DNA from: Sulfuritalea sp.
Lineage (GTDB): Bacteria > Pseudomonadota > Gammaproteobacteria > Burkholderiales > Rhodocyclaceae
NCBI GenBank assembly: GCA_030651305.1
Contig: JAUSCI010000018.1
Span: 1-59,892 of the forward strand
DNA length: 59,892 nucleotides
Reading direction: 5' to 3'
Shown: positions 27,101 to 35,501 of the stretch, piece by piece
Numbering within the stretch: the stretch's first letter is position 1
How the letters are laid out: each line of letters begins with the position of its first letter
Translations under genes and position numbers: made by a program
Notes under the pieces: generated by a model
The model's input: only the letters and a program-made list of their open reading frames with translations
Told to the model about the DNA's origin: nothing
The model's database searches: none

Positions 27101-27839
27101 TGATGTATTCGTGAATCAACCGGGTAGGCCGATCGTGCTGATGCTTGGTGCGTATGACCATACAACATGGAACATAAACGTGGCACAAGACACTCGGGTT
27201 GTTGCGGTACTGACTAGCGGATATCACAAACAGGTTATTGCGGGCCTGAGCCCAAGCATCCCGTCACTGATTAGCACTTATGACAATCACGGGCCGTGCG
27301 GATATTTCTATGTCACCCCAGACACTCTTGCTCAACTGAACCCGGTTGCCCGGCGGATATTCGGGCGCGCCGTGGATACGGTTTACCCAGCAACAGACGG
27401 CCGGATTGTGATCGGTGCCGCCATGCCGGCAAGCGGCAGAACCACAGCGTCATCCGGCGCATCAGCCGAACAATTCCGCGACAAGACAGCTCCGCTTGCT
27501 GGCAGGGAAGGGCTTGAAGAAGCGGTGCTCAAAGGACTCCTCAGAAAAGCTACCACAACCGACGCCGAGGCTTGGGTTGATGCTGTCATCCAAAACACTC
27601 CGCAACGGGACATACCCTACGTTGCCGGGCAGGGCATTCCGAGACCACAGAGGCCGGCGATGCACAACGCCTACGTGGTGCTTGGCGCATTCACCTATCC
27701 GGCAGGACTCTTTGGCGCTCATTCAGCAATATTTCTGATCCCGAAGGGCATGCCGAGACCTCAAGGAAACCCGGGGCACTCTTCCATCTACGACTTCAAT
27801 ACACTGAGCTGCCAAGGAGTTGCATGCGCGAGCCGTTGA
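24150..27839 (+). CDS. Giant DUF2339 membrane protein with extra C-terminal domain
   Basis: 1229 residues. The first roughly 750 are a DUF2339-type polytopic membrane domain with more than 20 hydrophobic segments (for example NWPAKVGAGLMIIGVGALLR, then PEMKLGTGVVAAAVLGFGSM). A Pro-rich linker, another membrane helix (WRWFLIWGLAIAVALFFSS), a charged coiled-coil (KMQEQSQKVQEQTRRAAEA) and a soluble domain follow. The soluble domain (IDVFVNQPGRPIVLMLGAYD, TTWNINVAQDTRVVAVLTSG, YHKQVIAGL) is not recognised as a named fold. Canonical DUF2339 proteins lack it. Base composition is less GC-biased than in neighbours. The function of DUF2339 is unknown. Confidence 0.8.
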   Translation: MTPLILVLIVAALFAALLTYESGGNDAKLQFRPAGLLTWLTTGNWPAKVGAGLMIIGVGALLRYAFENIDVPPEMKLGTGVVAAAVLGFGSMILKNQPARRAIHLALAGAAFGVAYLTAYSAYGFFNYITDVNALALLALVAVAAGVFAVQSNVMSVAILAMVGAYIAPKFALGTPGVLPVYGYYLAASVLSLIMVTLRGWRPLIHLSFLFTLAGALFFGWSGKFYEPEHYGYMQPLLLALAVVHLAMPLLEHKFTRSTRFIQFDIAYFALLPLVAAALTLKIAPNVRAEGAIGLGALALIWGVAAGILFTRDHPESGRHALVAAVLATAAALSYFQDLPWLLVGLGLSVATLVVASRQDGFRKIEEFACGAATVFGVLHIIQSITHPQPPQAFLSEMFAHRLLAGTLMIIGAITGFRREISFAKILGVIGFGWVTLAFVAEIARLNLDYLPQLGYGIILGALTLYVLLGDKIPASATVGGVLIFSLIGLGWWAAPDASSYVAIAYMAITPAVLLGLTWSGRSAAQQDSTDFASTIAIGLLPFALLPWAFSTTDLIGANTDFYEITIATAGIVAAGLAGRHWLNTSARWNNRVQPLHVYFTAAALLWVTLFHIERGIWPVVFEILALGYLIAYVSRRSREKASVSLAIGAATVLSVALVLQAMLLRGFGPDESVMTASDINKMHLPAVASLMWVFFGSGLAWWGTSTKDRSLWSVGAGLLVVAAIKLVLFDFGTLGQLGNIVAFIVAGMVFMGVAWFAPIPPKAERTPDPSPASQPIPPTVADGSPIQPKAEQQVPGQRFDQGARPGGESSTAGSQPKAGVYRRAEEAEGGGWRWFLIWGLAIAVALFFSSQQKRARIYKMQEQSQKVQEQTRRAAEAQRVAQAQPTKAPPTGMSSPPLVSAPSAPPQPVPPDSMRASAQGVMESAPPATPSLPFPAQQYVHTNECLQFAGKLPSDFAVYAAGAYRGRSIPQLASQLDHPGTQIDVFVNQPGRPIVLMLGAYDHTTWNINVAQDTRVVAVLTSGYHKQVIAGLSPSIPSLISTYDNHGPCGYFYVTPDTLAQLNPVARRIFGRAVDTVYPATDGRIVIGAAMPASGRTTASSGASAEQFRDKTAPLAGREGLEEAVLKGLLRKATTTDAEAWVDAVIQNTPQRDIPYVAGQGIPRPQRPAMHNAYVVLGAFTYPAGLFGAHSAIFLIPKGMPRPQGNPGHSSIYDFNTLSCQGVACASR

Positions 27840-27886
27840 TCAACCCGAACCCACGCCACGAATACTAAACAAGGAATCGATCATCC

Positions 27887-29338
27887 ATGAAAGTGATCAT
27901 CGGCGGCATCGCCAGTATTTTCCTGCTTATCGTTTGGTTGCTGCTATGGCTGGGTGGTCCCTCTCTCATGAGAACGGCCATCTGGTTTCTGGTCACGCTG
28001 GCGATTGCCTACTTCATCGGACGCAAGACTGCAGACAAGCAGGTGCGTTTGGGCACGCAGGCTGGAGTAGTGGCGCTGCTTTTCATCCTTCCGTTCGCGA
28101 AACTCGTGATGGATGATTACAACACCCTGAAGCCGACCGGATTAAATGCGCGATGCAGCGAGATGAGCAAGATCAGCCTGGCGACACAGCCCAAGGCGCC
28201 GATTCTGGCTGATGGCTTCCTTGTTGCCATGGACTATGACGGCATCTCCAATTCACGGCGAATCAAGGGGATTCCAGATCATCCTGGACTCGACATTCTT
28301 AGCCGCTCGACGTTTGATGAAATGGCCCAGATAGCCCTGCTGAACTGGAAATACTCCTTCATCGAATTCGAGATGAAGCTTCGAAGCAAGACGGATCCCA
28401 TGTTTCCGGGGGAATATTCGAACAAGGGGCACCTGGATGCCAAGGGATGGTCAGGAGACCGCTACCGCTTGTATTACCTGGCGCCCAAGGGGCATCCGAA
28501 TTGCATCCGGAAATTCAACTTCGACTCTGTTCCTGTCCGCAGCGACCAGGGCGCGCCAAGCGCGAGGCCTGCTACCGCTTCCGACGTTAGCCAAATACCC
28601 AATACGCCACCATCGCAACCGGAATTTTGTCTGGCTCTGGAAATAACTACGGCGCCAATCAGCAGATATAGATTGACTGCGACTGACGCGTTGACGTCAA
28701 TTCCAACGGTACTACACATGCAAGGTTTTGACTTCTATACATCCGTTGATGCCCGATCTGACGCTGTTGAAATCATCGGCGGCGATCCATCACGGCCGCT
28801 AGCGAAATACGATGGCTTTCACGCGATCGTCGATGGCAAGTCAGTCAGCAATTGCGGAAATAGCGCTGGCGTCAAGAATCTTCTGAATTCAACACTGACG
28901 CCGGACTATGAGCGATCCTATTACAAGACAAAGGACTGGTACGCCGATTCGGTGGTGCAGCGCTATTTTGAGCCATCGCATGATGAGTCCACGCCAATAA
29001 GAGAACCATTTGCGGATAAGCGCAAGAGACGCGACCCCTCAATCCCGGTAACCTACGAAGGCAAGCGCTGCGTGGAATTCAGGGATACCGTGGAATCCAA
29101 GGTTGCTTACTGGGTCGCGATGGCGGAGCAAGGCCCGGGCTGCACGCAGATCGACACCATCAAGGTAACGTGCGAGTACCTGAAAGGGCACGGGCCGCAG
29201 GAAACATGGACATGGCAACTTTGCGGTCGCGCGGGAGGCAAGTCGACCAGTGATACCTCATACGATCCGAAATTGCACGGCGGCCTGGATATGGAATCAA
29301 TCCCTGAATACAAGGAAAAGCACGGCAAAACTCATTAA
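27887..29338 (+). CDS. Unknown membrane-anchored protein downstream of the DUF2339 fusion
   Basis: 483 residues. Three N-terminal hydrophobic segments (IFLLIVWLLLWLGG, TAIWFLVTLAIAYFIG, AGVVALLFILPFAKLVM) are followed by a large soluble part with several cysteines (ARCSEMSK, HPNCIRKF, QPEFCLALE, SNCGNSAG, GKRCVEF, GPGCTQID, TCEYLKGHG, QLCGRAGG), which suggests extracytoplasmic disulfides. I do not recognise a family. It starts 47 nt after the DUF2339 gene on the same strand and shares that gene's lower GC, so the pair was probably acquired or evolved together. Confidence 0.7.
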   Translation: MKVIIGGIASIFLLIVWLLLWLGGPSLMRTAIWFLVTLAIAYFIGRKTADKQVRLGTQAGVVALLFILPFAKLVMDDYNTLKPTGLNARCSEMSKISLATQPKAPILADGFLVAMDYDGISNSRRIKGIPDHPGLDILSRSTFDEMAQIALLNWKYSFIEFEMKLRSKTDPMFPGEYSNKGHLDAKGWSGDRYRLYYLAPKGHPNCIRKFNFDSVPVRSDQGAPSARPATASDVSQIPNTPPSQPEFCLALEITTAPISRYRLTATDALTSIPTVLHMQGFDFYTSVDARSDAVEIIGGDPSRPLAKYDGFHAIVDGKSVSNCGNSAGVKNLLNSTLTPDYERSYYKTKDWYADSVVQRYFEPSHDESTPIREPFADKRKRRDPSIPVTYEGKRCVEFRDTVESKVAYWVAMAEQGPGCTQIDTIKVTCEYLKGHGPQETWTWQLCGRAGGKSTSDTSYDPKLHGGLDMESIPEYKEKHGKTH

Positions 29339-29465
29339 AGCCAGCAAGCTTGCGATCACCGACCTTTTGATCGTAACTCTCTAAAGTTGAGCCAATGACC
29401 TGATCATCGATTTGGGTAATGCTGACGCAATCCATCTCTAGGACATGTACCGTGAACGCCGACCT

Positions 29466-30401
29466 TCAAGTCACTCCCGCGCCATGCGCTTGCAAGTCGG
29501 CGTGATAGCTGGAACGCACCAGCGGCGCCGACGCGGCGTGGGTGAAACCCATCGCGGTGGCTTCACGGGCGTATAGGGCGAAGATGTCGGGATGCACATA
29601 GCGCAGCACCGGCAGGTGATGGCCGGAGGGTGCGAGGTACTGGCCGATGGTGAGCATCTCGACATCGTGGGCGCGCAGGTCGCGCAGAGTGGCGAGGATT
29701 TCTTCGTCGGTCTCGCCCAGGCCGACCATCAGGCCGGACTTGGTGGGAATGCCCGGCCGGAGTGCCTTGAAGGCTTTCAGCAACTGCAGCGAGTTGGCGT
29801 AGTCGGCGCCAGGGCGCGCCTGCCTGTAGAGGCGCGGCACGGTTTCCATGTTGTGGTTGAAGACGTCGGGCGGACTCCGGGCGAGGATGTCGAGCGCAAT
29901 GTCGAGGCGGCCGCGAAAGTCGGGCACCAGCACTTCGATTTTCGTTGCCGGCGACAACTCGCGCACTTTCGCGATGCAATCGGCGAAGTGCTGCGCGCCG
30001 CCGTCGCGCAGATCGTCGCGGTCGACGCTGGTGATCACCACGTATTTGAGCTTCATTGCCGCGATGCTGCGGGCGAGCTTCTCAGGCTCCTCGGCATCCG
30101 GCGGCAGCGGCTTGCCGTGGCCGACGTCGCAGAAGGGGCAGCGGCGGGTGCACAGATCGCCGAGGATCATGAAGGTGGCCGTGCCCTTGCCGAAGCATTC
30201 GCCGATGTTGGGGCAGGTGGCTTCTTCGCATACCGTGTGCAGCTCGTGTTCGCGCAGGATCTGCTTGATCTCGCCGAAGCGGCCCGCGCTGTTGCCAGCC
30301 CTGACGCGAATCCAGTCGGGCTTTTTCAGTATGGTCGTTGCCGGCACCACCTTGATCGGGATGCGGGCGGTCTTGGCTTCGCCCTTTTGCTTGGTCGTCA
30401 T
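29466..30401 (-). CDS. lipA: Lipoyl synthase
   Basis: 311 residues. A radical SAM enzyme that inserts two sulfurs into octanoyl groups on lipoyl domains. Both cluster motifs are intact: [12 protein letters not shown] for the auxiliary [4Fe-4S] cluster and CTRRCPFC for the radical SAM cluster. The C-terminus carries the conserved serine in [12 protein letters not shown], within a segment reading [11 protein letters not shown]. The ATG at 30401 overlaps the lipB stop codon (ATGA). A longer upstream frame exists but lacks family similarity. It is the last gene of the mre-to-lip gene chain on this strand. Confidence 0.95.
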   Translation of the reverse strand: MTTKQKGEAKTARIPIKVVPATTILKKPDWIRVRAGNSAGRFGEIKQILREHELHTVCEEATCPNIGECFGKGTATFMILGDLCTRRCPFCDVGHGKPLPPDAEEPEKLARSIAAMKLKYVVITSVDRDDLRDGGAQHFADCIAKVRELSPATKIEVLVPDFRGRLDIALDILARSPPDVFNHNMETVPRLYRQARPGADYANSLQLLKAFKALRPGIPTKSGLMVGLGETDEEILATLRDLRAHDVEMLTIGQYLAPSGHHLPVLRYVHPDIFALYAREATAMGFTHAASAPLVRSSYHADLQAHGAGVT

Positions 30402-30997
30402 GCGAGTTGTTCTTCCAGTGCTGCGGCGAAGGCTTCGCCAACCTTCGCAGTATCCCACTCGCCCGTCAGATCGCGAAGCTGCGTGACGGCCATTCCCTCG
30501 TAGCCGCAAGGGTTGATCGCACCGTAGGGTGTCAGATCCATGTCGACGTTGAGCGACACGCCGTGATAGCTGCAGCCGTGCTTGATGCGGAGGCCGAGGG
30601 CGGCGATCTTGGCCTTGCCGACATAGACGCCGGGGGCGCCGGCGAGGCGTTCCGCGGTGACGCCGTAGCCGGCCAGCAGGTCGATCACCGCCTGCTCTAT
30701 GCGATTCACCAGGCCGCGCACCGTGAGCTCGCGCCGCCGCAGATCGAGCAGCAGGTAGGCCACGATCTGGCCCGGGCCGTGGTAGGTGATCTGGCCGCCG
30801 CGGTCGATCTGCACCACCGGGATGCCGATGTCCTTGAGCAGATGCTCCGGCTTGCCCGACAGGCCCTGGGTGAAGACTGGCGGATGCTCGCAGAGCCAGA
30901 GTTCGTCGGCCGTATCGTCGTCGCGGGCGGCGGTGAATTCCTGCATCGCGGCGAAGGTCGCCATGTAATCGACGCGACCCAGCCTCCTGACGATCAC
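30398..30997 (-). CDS. lipB: Octanoyltransferase LipB
   Basis: 199 residues. It moves octanoyl from acyl carrier protein to lipoyl domains. Family signature [20 protein letters not shown] is present, with the catalytic cysteine in INPCGYEGM and the lysine in [12 protein letters not shown]. It overlaps both neighbours by 4 nt (ybeD upstream, lipA downstream), so the three are translationally coupled. Confidence 0.95.
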   Translation of the reverse strand: MIVRRLGRVDYMATFAAMQEFTAARDDDTADELWLCEHPPVFTQGLSGKPEHLLKDIGIPVVQIDRGGQITYHGPGQIVAYLLLDLRRRELTVRGLVNRIEQAVIDLLAGYGVTAERLAGAPGVYVGKAKIAALGLRIKHGCSYHGVSLNVDMDLTPYGAINPCGYEGMAVTQLRDLTGEWDTAKVGEAFAAALEEQLA

Positions 30998-31257
30998 AAC
31001 ACTACCTTCACCATCGGATGCGCAGTCAGCTCGCGGTAGAGGGCGTCGAGCTGTTGCTGCGAAACGGCGCGTACCGTGCAGGTCAGCGACAGATAATTGC
31101 CGGCCCTGGAGGGGCGCATTTCCATCGACGCGGGAGCGAAGTCCGGTGCATGCCTGATCACCACGCCGGCGATGGTCTGGGCAAAATCCGCCGCTGTCGG
31201 GCCCATGATTTTGAGCGGAAAATCGCAGGGGAATTCGAGCAGGGTTTCCTTGCTCAT
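30994..31257 (-). CDS. ybeD: YbeD/DUF493 family protein
   Basis: 87 residues, the usual length. Sequence pattern [11 protein letters not shown], then [20 protein letters not shown] and the end [10 protein letters not shown] fits YbeD, a small ACT-like fold protein nearly always found beside lipB. It may modulate lipoate metabolism; this is not established. It overlaps dat and lipB by 4 nt each. Confidence 0.92.
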   Translation of the reverse strand: MSKETLLEFPCDFPLKIMGPTAADFAQTIAGVVIRHAPDFAPASMEMRPSRAGNYLSLTCTVRAVSQQQLDALYRELTAHPMVKVVL

Positions 31258-32120
31258 GGCGCGGCGCGCATCACTGTCGCCTTGAACTCCTGGTACCAGC
31301 CATACATCTGCGCGAACAGGGGTCCCGGCGTGCCACCAGCGCCGACTCTACGGCCGTCGAGCGTGACAATGGGCAGCACTTCCTTGGTCGAGGAACACAT
31401 CCACAGTTCGTCGGCGGCACGAGTTTCGGCCTCGGTGATGTCGCGCACTTCATGCGGCAGCCCGTGCTGCACGGCGAGTTCGAGCACGACGTCGTAGGTG
31501 ATGCCGGGCAGCATCAGGTGGTTCTTGATCGGCGCCAGCAGCACACCGTGTTTCACCACGAAGATGGAGGACGCGGATCCTTCGGTGAGGAAACCGTCGC
31601 GGAACAGCACCGTCTCGACGCAGCCGGCGGATACGGCCAATTGGCGCAACAGGCAGTTGGCCAGCAGCGAGGTGGTCTTGAGATCGCAGCGCAGCCAGCG
31701 GATGTCGGCGGCGGACACGGCATCGATGCCCTGCTCGCGCTGGCTGGCGGGCGGCGGACTCATCGGCTCCGCCAGCAGCACTGCCGTAGGCGTGATCTGC
31801 GCGGGGAAGGCATGGTTGCGCACCGCCATGGGGCCACGCGTGACCTGGATGTAGATCGACTGGTCTTGCCATTCTGCTTGGCCCGCCAGTTGTGTGACGA
31901 ATCCGATCCACTGTTCCACACGATACGGATTGGCCAGCTGGATGCCGTCGAGGCTTTGCTGCAGCCGCGCCAAGTGCTGTTCGAGGCGGAAAGGCTGGCG
32001 CGAATACACCGGGATTACCTCATACACGCCGTCGCCAAACAGGAAGCCGCGATCCATGACCGAGACGCGGGCTTCGTCCGCAGGCAACCACCGGCCGTTG
32101 AGGAAGACCCGCGCCGTCAT
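31254..32120 (-). CDS. dat: D-amino acid aminotransferase (class IV PLP enzyme)
   Basis: 288 residues of the fold-type IV aminotransferase family (D-alanine transaminase/BCAT group). The start motif [20 protein letters not shown], the [18 protein letters not shown] region, the PLP lysine in [12 protein letters not shown] and the cofactor phosphate region [14 protein letters not shown] are intact. It makes D-alanine or D-glutamate, matching its place among wall genes. The ATG at 32120 overlaps the dacC stop (ATGA). The dispersed element occurs near the C-terminus, encoding [13 protein letters not shown] where relatives have a shorter RVGxGxPGP-type turn. Confidence 0.92.
   Translation of the reverse strand: MTARVFLNGRWLPADEARVSVMDRGFLFGDGVYEVIPVYSRQPFRLEQHLARLQQSLDGIQLANPYRVEQWIGFVTQLAGQAEWQDQSIYIQVTRGPMAVRNHAFPAQITPTAVLLAEPMSPPPASQREQGIDAVSAADIRWLRCDLKTTSLLANCLLRQLAVSAGCVETVLFRDGFLTEGSASSIFVVKHGVLLAPIKNHLMLPGITYDVVLELAVQHGLPHEVRDITEAETRAADELWMCSSTKEVLPIVTLDGRRVGAGGTPGPLFAQMYGWYQEFKATVMRAAP
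31326..31349 (-). repeat. Dispersed RVGAGG element, copy in dat
   Basis: On the minus strand AGAGTCGGCGCTGGTGGC then ACGCCG, read in frame as RVGAGGTP. Confidence 0.7.
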
Positions 32121-33247
32121 TGGAAGAACAGCCGGATATCGTCCCATAACCGGCCGAGGAATCCGGCCATGGGAACCGCGCTCTGCGCGACAACGGGATA
32201 CTCGCCCCAGGGCTGGCCGCCCACCGCCAGCTTGAGCGTGCCGACCACGCTGCCGGCAGAAACCGGAGCGATCAGGGGTTGCCGACTGACCAGCTGTACG
32301 GTGACCTTGTCGGCCATGCCGCGCGGCACGGAGACTACGAAATCCTCGGCGAAGCCCGCCCCGACGCGGTTTTGTACGCCCTTGAACACCTTGATCTGCG
32401 AAATCGCCTGCCCCTTGTCGTAGAGCTTGACCGCATCGAATCCGGTAAAGCCCCAGTTGAGCAGGTTCAGCGAATCACGGGCTCGGGCGTCTTCCGAGGC
32501 GGTGCCGAGCACCACCGAAATCAGGCGCCGCGGACCGCGTTTGGCCGTGGCAATCAGGCAGAAGCCGGCGGCGCTGGAATGCCCTGTTTTTAGTCCATCC
32601 ACCGTCGCATCCGCCCACAACAAGCGATTGCGGTTGTACTGCCGGATGCCGTTGTAGGTGTATTCCCTGGTCGCATGCAGGGCGTGGGTTTCCGGGTGGT
32701 CGCGGATCAGCGCGGCGGCCAGCCGGGCCAGATCACGCGCGGTGGAATAGTGGTTCGGCGCCGGCCCTTCGAAATAGCCGCTGGCATTGAGGAAGTGGGT
32801 GTCCTTCAAACCCATGCGCTGCGCCGTGCGGTTCATCATGCCGGCAAAGGCGTCCTCGCTGCCGCCGATGGCTTCCGCCAGCGCCACCGAGGCGTCGTTG
32901 CCGGACTGGATCACCATGCCCTTGAACAGTTCGTCGACGCTGACGCCCTTGTTCACCGGAACGAAACTGCGCGAGCCCTGGGTGCGCCAGGCGCGTTCGG
33001 ACACGGTCACCGGCTGCGCCAGGGACAGCGTTTTCTGCGCCAGCGCTTCCGCCACCAGGTAGGTGGTCATCACCTTGGTCAGCGAGGCCGGCTCCAGTCG
33101 CGTATCGGCTTCCTGCGCCGCCAGCACCTGGCCGGTCGCGTAGTCCAGCAGAATCCAGGCCCGCGCGCTGACGGTCGGCACAGGGATCGGCTGGGCGTGG
33201 CTCGTGGCAACAGACAAGAACACAAAAAGAAAGGCAAGAAATCGCAT
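32117..33247 (-). CDS. dacC: D-alanyl-D-alanine carboxypeptidase (PBP5/6 type)
   Basis: 376 residues. Signal peptide MRFLAFLFVFLSVATSHAQ, then a low-molecular-weight penicillin-binding protein with SxxK (SLTK), SxN (SGN in VIQSGNDASVALAEAI) and KTG (GLKTGHSSAAGF), and a C-terminal PBP5-type beta domain ending in an amphipathic anchor ([17 protein letters not shown]). It trims D-Ala from peptidoglycan stem peptides. It is the first of a coupled run dacC-dat-ybeD-lipB-lipA with 4-nt overlaps. It follows rlpA after 92 nt. Confidence 0.93.
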   Translation of the reverse strand: MRFLAFLFVFLSVATSHAQPIPVPTVSARAWILLDYATGQVLAAQEADTRLEPASLTKVMTTYLVAEALAQKTLSLAQPVTVSERAWRTQGSRSFVPVNKGVSVDELFKGMVIQSGNDASVALAEAIGGSEDAFAGMMNRTAQRMGLKDTHFLNASGYFEGPAPNHYSTARDLARLAAALIRDHPETHALHATREYTYNGIRQYNRNRLLWADATVDGLKTGHSSAAGFCLIATAKRGPRRLISVVLGTASEDARARDSLNLLNWGFTGFDAVKLYDKGQAISQIKVFKGVQNRVGAGFAEDFVVSVPRGMADKVTVQLVSRQPLIAPVSAGSVVGTLKLAVGGQPWGEYPVVAQSAVPMAGFLGRLWDDIRLFFQ

Positions 33248-33339
33248 TGAAGAATCGCAGTGCTGAAGAGTTCGAATTATAGGTTCCCGACAATCTTGCC
33301 GGGAACGGTATCCATGCGATAGTCGGCCCGATTTCGGCC

Positions 33340-34395
33340 TTAGCGCTGTACGATGACCGGCGTCATGCCGAAACTTTCACGCAGCCGCCCCCCTGCCAAC
33401 TGCGCCGCGGCGGCATCCGGCCACGGCCCGAGCTGGACGCGGAACAGCTTGCCGGCAGACTGCACCACCAGCTTCCCGGCGAGATCGCCCAGTTCGCGCG
33501 TCAGCCGCGCGCGCAGTGCCTCCGCGTTGTCGCGATTGCCGAAGGCGCCCAGCTGCAGGAAGTGGCCGCGCGCGTCCTGAACCTGCGGCAACGGCGGATC
33601 GGGCTCCTGCGCAGCCATCCGCGCGATCGGGTCATCGACGGTGGCCTGCGCTTGCGCTGGCGCGGCAGCAAGCGTTTGTCCGGGCAACAGGCTTTCCACT
33701 TCGACCACGGTGCTGCCTGCTCCGATGTAACCGAGCTTCCAGGCCGCCGTCCAGGAGAGGTCGATCAGCCGTCCGGAGTGGAAGGGACCGCGATCATTGA
33801 CGCGCACCACCACCGATTTGCCGTTGGCCGGATTGCTGACGCGAACATAGGACGGGATCGGCAGCGTCGGATGCGCCGCCGTCATGCCGTACATGTCGTA
33901 GGGCTCGCCGCTCGAAGTCTTCTGCCCGTGAAACTTGCGCCCGTACCAGCTGCCGATTCCGCGCGCCTTGTATGGCGCGATGCCTCGCAGCGGCACGTAA
34001 TCGTGGCCCAGCACCGAATACGGATTATTGGCGAAACGGTGCAGCGGCTCGACCTTCGGCACCGCATCGGGAATGGCCTCGATATCTTCCGGCGGTCTGT
34101 CACCAGGACCATCGTCCTTGTAGAAACCGCCGCTGTACTTGATGGCCGGGGCTGGTTTCCTGGCTTCACTCCTGAGAGTCGGCGCCGGTGATACGGCGGT
34201 TGGTGCCTCGCTGCGATCCACAACCGGACGCGACGCCTGCGTGCCGCAGCCGGCGAGAAAGGCGGGCAGAAGCAGCAACGACAAACGATTCCAACGGCAA
34301 GACCAATTAGCCACAGAGGACACAGAGGAAAAGCCCTCTTCGCCTTTCTCTGTGCTCTCTGTGTCCTCTGTGGCTAAAAGGGTTCTGCTGTTCAC
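33340..34395 (-). CDS. rlpA: Septal-ring lytic transglycosylase/lipoprotein RlpA with SPOR domain
   Basis: 351 residues. Lipobox LAGC, then the double-psi beta-barrel RlpA domain (GIGSWYGRKFHGQKTSSGEP, VVVRVNDRGPFHSGRLIDLS) and a C-terminal SPOR domain (GHFLQLGAFGNRDNAEALRA). It cleaves denuded glycan at septa or along the wall. The start is a GTG at 34393-34395 that overlaps the rodA stop. Between this GTG and the signal peptide lies an inverted-repeat insertion that adds about 24 residues (ATEDTESTEKGEEGFSSVSS). A second insertion, the dispersed element, encodes AVSPAPTL in the linker after the lipid-anchored cysteine. Confidence 0.88.
   Translation of the reverse strand: MNSRTLLATEDTESTEKGEEGFSSVSSVANWSCRWNRLSLLLLPAFLAGCGTQASRPVVDRSEAPTAVSPAPTLRSEARKPAPAIKYSGGFYKDDGPGDRPPEDIEAIPDAVPKVEPLHRFANNPYSVLGHDYVPLRGIAPYKARGIGSWYGRKFHGQKTSSGEPYDMYGMTAAHPTLPIPSYVRVSNPANGKSVVVRVNDRGPFHSGRLIDLSWTAAWKLGYIGAGSTVVEVESLLPGQTLAAAPAQAQATVDDPIARMAAQEPDPPLPQVQDARGHFLQLGAFGNRDNAEALRARLTRELGDLAGKLVVQSAGKLFRVQLGPWPDAAAAQLAGGRLRESFGMTPVIVQR
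34174..34198 (+). repeat. Dispersed RVGAGG element, copy in rlpA
   Basis: GAGAGTCGGCGCCGGTG then ATACGGCG on the plus strand. The host gene is on the minus strand and reads it as TAVSPAPTL in a flexible linker. Confidence 0.65.
34307..34377. repeat. Inverted repeat of the CCACAGAGGACACAGAG type inside the 5' end of rlpA
   Basis: Perfect 20-bp arms (34307-34326 and 34358-34377; start TTAGCCACAGAGGACACAGA) around a 31-nt loop. This is the widespread extragenic-palindrome sequence whose translation gives TEDTE or SVSSVA strings. Here it has been kept open in the rlpA frame. Confidence 0.85.
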
Positions 34396-35501
34396 TTTTG
34401 CACCAGCATGCGGTGGCCGTGAATCGACATCAGTATCCCGATGCCGACGAACAGCGTCACCAGGGCGGTACCGCCGTAACTGATCAGCGGCAGTGGCACG
34501 CCGACCACCGGCAGGATGCCCGAGACCATGCCCATATTGACGAAGGCATAGGTGAAGAAAATCATGGTGACCGCGCCGGCCAGAAGGCGCGAAAACAGCG
34601 TGGCGGCATTGGCGGCAATCATCAGTCCGCGACCGATCAGCAGGGCATACAGCGTGAGCAGCAGGAGATTGCCGAACAGGCCGAACTCCTCCGAGAACAC
34701 GGCAAAGACGAAGTCGGTATGACGTTCGGGAATGAATTCGAGTTGCGCCTGGGTGCCTGCCCGCCAGCCCTTGCCGAAAATGCCGCCGGAACCGATGGCG
34801 ATGGTGGACTGAATGATATGGAAGCCCTTGCCCAGGGGATCCTTTTCCGGATCGAACAGGGTGATGATGCGGCTCCTCTGGTAATCGTGGAGCAGGTTCC
34901 ACGCCAGCGGTGCCGCCGCCAGTGCCGAGACGGCCATGCCGATCATTATTTTCCATGACAAGCCGGCAAAGAAGATGACATAGAAGCCCGCCGCCAGCAC
35001 CAGAATCGCCGTGCCCAGATCAGGCTGGCGCGCAATGAGGGCAATCGGCAGCAGCAGCAGCACGACAGCGATGGCATAGTCGCGCAGACGCGGCATGGCT
35101 TCGCGCTTCTGGAAAAACCAGGCGAGCAGGAGCGGCACGGCGATCTTCATCAGCTCCGACGGCTGCGCGCGCATGAAGCCGAGATTCAGCCAGCGCCGGG
35201 CGCCCTTCGACACGTCGCCGAACAGGGCCACGGCGATCAGCAGCAGCACGCCCACCAGATACACCGGCACAGCCATGTGCATCAGGCGCTGCGGCGGAAG
35301 CTGCGCCAGAATCCGCATTACCACCAACGCCGCGGCAACATTGATCAACTGCGCGTTGAGGCGCTCGGGAGAGGCGCTGCCCATCACGCCGACGGCCAGC
35401 AACAGCAGCAATCCGGCGATCAGCATCAGCGGCGGATCGATCGGCGCGATCAGGCGCTGCACCAGGTTGCGTATCATGGCGAGGCCCATTCCGCTATTCA
35501 T
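34392..35501 (-). CDS. rodA: Rod-shape determining glycosyltransferase RodA
   Basis: 369 residues of the SEDS family with about ten membrane helices (IDPPLMLIAGLLLLLAVGVM; YAIAVVLLLLPIALIARQPD). SEDS landmarks include RQPDLGTAILVLAAG, PEKDPLGKGFHIIQS and LPLISYGGTALVTLF. It polymerises glycan during cell elongation with PBP2 (mrdA). The ATG at 35501 overlaps the mrdA stop by 4 nt; later ATGs are possible. Its own stop overlaps the GTG of rlpA. Confidence 0.95.
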   Translation of the reverse strand: MNSGMGLAMIRNLVQRLIAPIDPPLMLIAGLLLLLAVGVMGSASPERLNAQLINVAAALVVMRILAQLPPQRLMHMAVPVYLVGVLLLIAVALFGDVSKGARRWLNLGFMRAQPSELMKIAVPLLLAWFFQKREAMPRLRDYAIAVVLLLLPIALIARQPDLGTAILVLAAGFYVIFFAGLSWKIMIGMAVSALAAAPLAWNLLHDYQRSRIITLFDPEKDPLGKGFHIIQSTIAIGSGGIFGKGWRAGTQAQLEFIPERHTDFVFAVFSEEFGLFGNLLLLTLYALLIGRGLMIAANAATLFSRLLAGAVTMIFFTYAFVNMGMVSGILPVVGVPLPLISYGGTALVTLFVGIGILMSIHGHRMLVQK

